Assembly (NCBI GenBank): GCA_019828595.1
Contig: JAHQRK010000002.1
Coordinates: 3,596,001-3,660,000, forward strand
Reading direction: 5' to 3'
Length of the DNA: 64,000 nucleotides
Origin: Aphanomyces cochlioides
Taxonomy: Eukaryota > Oomycota > Saprolegniomycetes > Saprolegniales > Verrucalvaceae
The notes below the pieces were generated by a model. It ran no database searches, was not told the origin of the DNA, and saw nothing but the letters and a program-made list of their open reading frames with translations. Shown here one piece after another: positions 62,849 through 64,000 of this stretch (the stretch's first letter is position 1; every line of letters begins with the position of its first letter). The translations under genes were made by a program, and so were the position numbers.

Positions 62849-64000
62849 ATGATTGACAACAACTTCTCCGATGTCCCAACTGAACTCGTGGACTGGGACC
62901 CACAAATCATCTCCCTCAACACCAATGGCTTCTCCAACAGTCATCGGTACATCCTCGACAAACTATCAAGTGTTCACGACGTTTCCTTTATCCAAGAAAC
63001 CCGTTTCCGCACGCCAAGTCTCCACGACCGTGTTGCGTTCCATTGGCAACGCATCACAAACCACGAAGGCTCTTTGTTCTTTGAAGAGCCTATTTACCCT
63101 GAAGTATCCACGTCGCCAGCCACTGGAGGTCTGGCTACGTTGATACATCCTCACTCTCCTTTGAAGAACGCCACTCACGTCCCTCATGACAACCCAGTGC
63201 TTCGTGGTCGTTATCTACAAGTGCGATGTACTCTGGGTCCACTGACAGTCGTTCTCCACAATATCTATGCGCCGGCAGCCTTCCAAGAACGAGCAAGTTA
63301 CTTCGAAGAATTGCCACGCGACTTTCCTCCACATGCGCTCCACATTGTTGGAGGAGATTTCAACTGCACTCTCAACAAAGATTTGGATTCGTTGAGACCC
63401 AGTACCTCCACCATGGCCGGCACCCTTCAACTGGAACAATGGATGCACAGTTTGTCTCTGGTGGATCTGTTTCGCCGTCAAAACCCCGTGGCAAGAACCT
63501 TCACAAGTCCCACACTCACCAACCGACTTGACTACATCTTTTGTTCGTCCACCTTGGCGGGTCTTCGTCATTGGAAGGCGACGCACATGCCACACGTTCC
63601 ACAGGCTGACCACGTGGCTTGTCGTATCATCACAAAGCGTCAAACATTGCGCCATGGCTCTGGATCATGGAAAGCTCCAACTTGGCTACTTCGTCTACCA
63701 CGAGCGGCCGAGATTGTTCATGGATGTCTGGATCGATTTTTGGACAAGTCTCCAACATTCCACAATATCTCCAAGGCCTACGACATGCTGGTCAATGATA
63801 TCCGCTCCCAACTCAAAGAATTCCATTCTCAACGATTGGAGAAACAACGTCTGCCGTTGAAGAAGTTAGCTGTCGAGATCGCTTCGCTTTTGCAAGTCCC
63901 CAACATGCGTCAAGATGCAGTGCTGGTGGATCGAGTGCGAGACCTTCAAAAGCAAATTCACGAGCTGCAAGATCGAGACAAGCAGTTTCGTCAAGACCAG
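62849..64000 (+). CDS. ORF2 N-terminal part, copy Z (truncated by window)
   Basis: ATG at 62849; open to the window end (~384 codons). It contains the complete APE endonuclease domain: LNTNG, FIQET, NIYAP, GGDFN, RLDYI and QADH are all present, followed by the charged helical linker. Private change: THVPHD where other copies read TQVPHD. The RT lies outside the window. Confidence 0.9.
   Translation, partial: MIDNNFSDVPTELVDWDPQIISLNTNGFSNSHRYILDKLSSVHDVSFIQETRFRTPSLHDRVAFHWQRITNHEGSLFFEEPIYPEVSTSPATGGLATLIHPHSPLKNATHVPHDNPVLRGRYLQVRCTLGPLTVVLHNIYAPAAFQERASYFEELPRDFPPHALHIVGGDFNCTLNKDLDSLRPSTSTMAGTLQLEQWMHSLSLVDLFRRQNPVARTFTSPTLTNRLDYIFCSSTLAGLRHWKATHMPHVPQADHVACRIITKRQTLRHGSGSWKAPTWLLRLPRAAEIVHGCLDRFLDKSPTFHNISKAYDMLVNDIRSQLKEFHSQRLEKQRLPLKKLAVEIASLLQVPNMRQDAVLVDRVRDLQKQIHELQDRDKQFRQDQ

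Larger units (their letters stand above)
59670..64000 (+). mobile_element. LINE copy Z, full-length 5' end, runs off the window
   Basis: Begins AACTTCCGAATTTGCC right after the S sequence. It has an intact ORF1, the 78-nt spacer and the first ~380 codons of ORF2 with no break. Besides E it is the only copy here with an intact ORF1, so it is a second candidate autonomous element depending on the off-window part. Confidence 0.92.

Noticed and set aside
1..64000. Bacterial operon, prophage, CRISPR array, tRNA or rRNA genes
   Set aside because: All sequence is accounted for by LINE copies; no such genes or repeat-spacer patterns are visible.

Overview
The window is a eukaryotic repeat block. I can assign essentially every base to copies, whole or partial, of one two-ORF non-LTR retrotransposon (LINE). 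I see no host gene, rRNA or tRNA gene, CRISPR array, LTR or DNA transposon. A full-length copy is about 7.38 kb: a ~60-nt 5' UTR; ORF1 (1012 aa, putative RNA-binding protein without a CCHC knuckle); a 78-nt spacer without ATG; ORF2 (1351 aa: APE-type endonuclease, reverse transcriptase, C-terminal CCHC finger); and a ~145-nt 3' UTR that ends without poly(A) in the sequence CTCATTTAA. The ORF2 layout is L1-like. The host is not identified. Base composition near 50% GC and the look of ORF1 make an oomycete my leading guess, with an early-diverging fungus as the alternative; this is weak. A block this pure would suit pericentromeric, subtelomeric or other heterochromatic DNA.

Layout. 1-2360: 3' part of copy X (+). 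X sits in V, a minus-strand copy occupying pieces between 2361 and 14550. V is also broken by W (166-bp solo 3' end, 2588-2753), U (+, 6324-8305) and B (-, 8716-13950, intact ORF2). Copy T (+, 5'-truncated) enters V at 14551. T is itself split by A (+, full length, 14694-29466), then by C (+) and D (+, 44221-48990). A is split by E (-, 16195-23575), which is full length with both ORFs open. After A, a 7127-bp segment (29467-36593, then 36594-43722) is tandemly duplicated; the first unit ends in A-like sequence and the second in C. 48991-50584 starts as T and ends as a Y-type 3' end. 50585-52010 is a second copy of the U 3' part, and 52011-57463 is a second copy of V with T inside it (53006-56358), here WITHOUT insertions A, B, C and D. 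V's real 5' end (57463) lies in copy Y (57464-59001). Y sits in copy S (59002-59669), which is in turn interrupted by full-length copy Z (59670 to beyond the window).

Most junctions can be read exactly. Target-site duplications of 12-17 bp flank the inserts, and in nearly all cases the target strand continues with CC(A) directly after the element's terminal TTTAA, implying first-strand nicking after TGG. Every insertion whose target is visible went into another copy of the same element. The two V-T copies give matched empty and filled sites for four insertions, so their relative order can be read: V, T and U first; then segmental duplication; then A, B, C and D; then E into A and the 7.1-kb tandem duplication by unequal exchange between A and C. 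The most unusual element feature is a perfect 14-nt complementarity between the 5' UTR and the 3' UTR, which could close the RNA into a panhandle.
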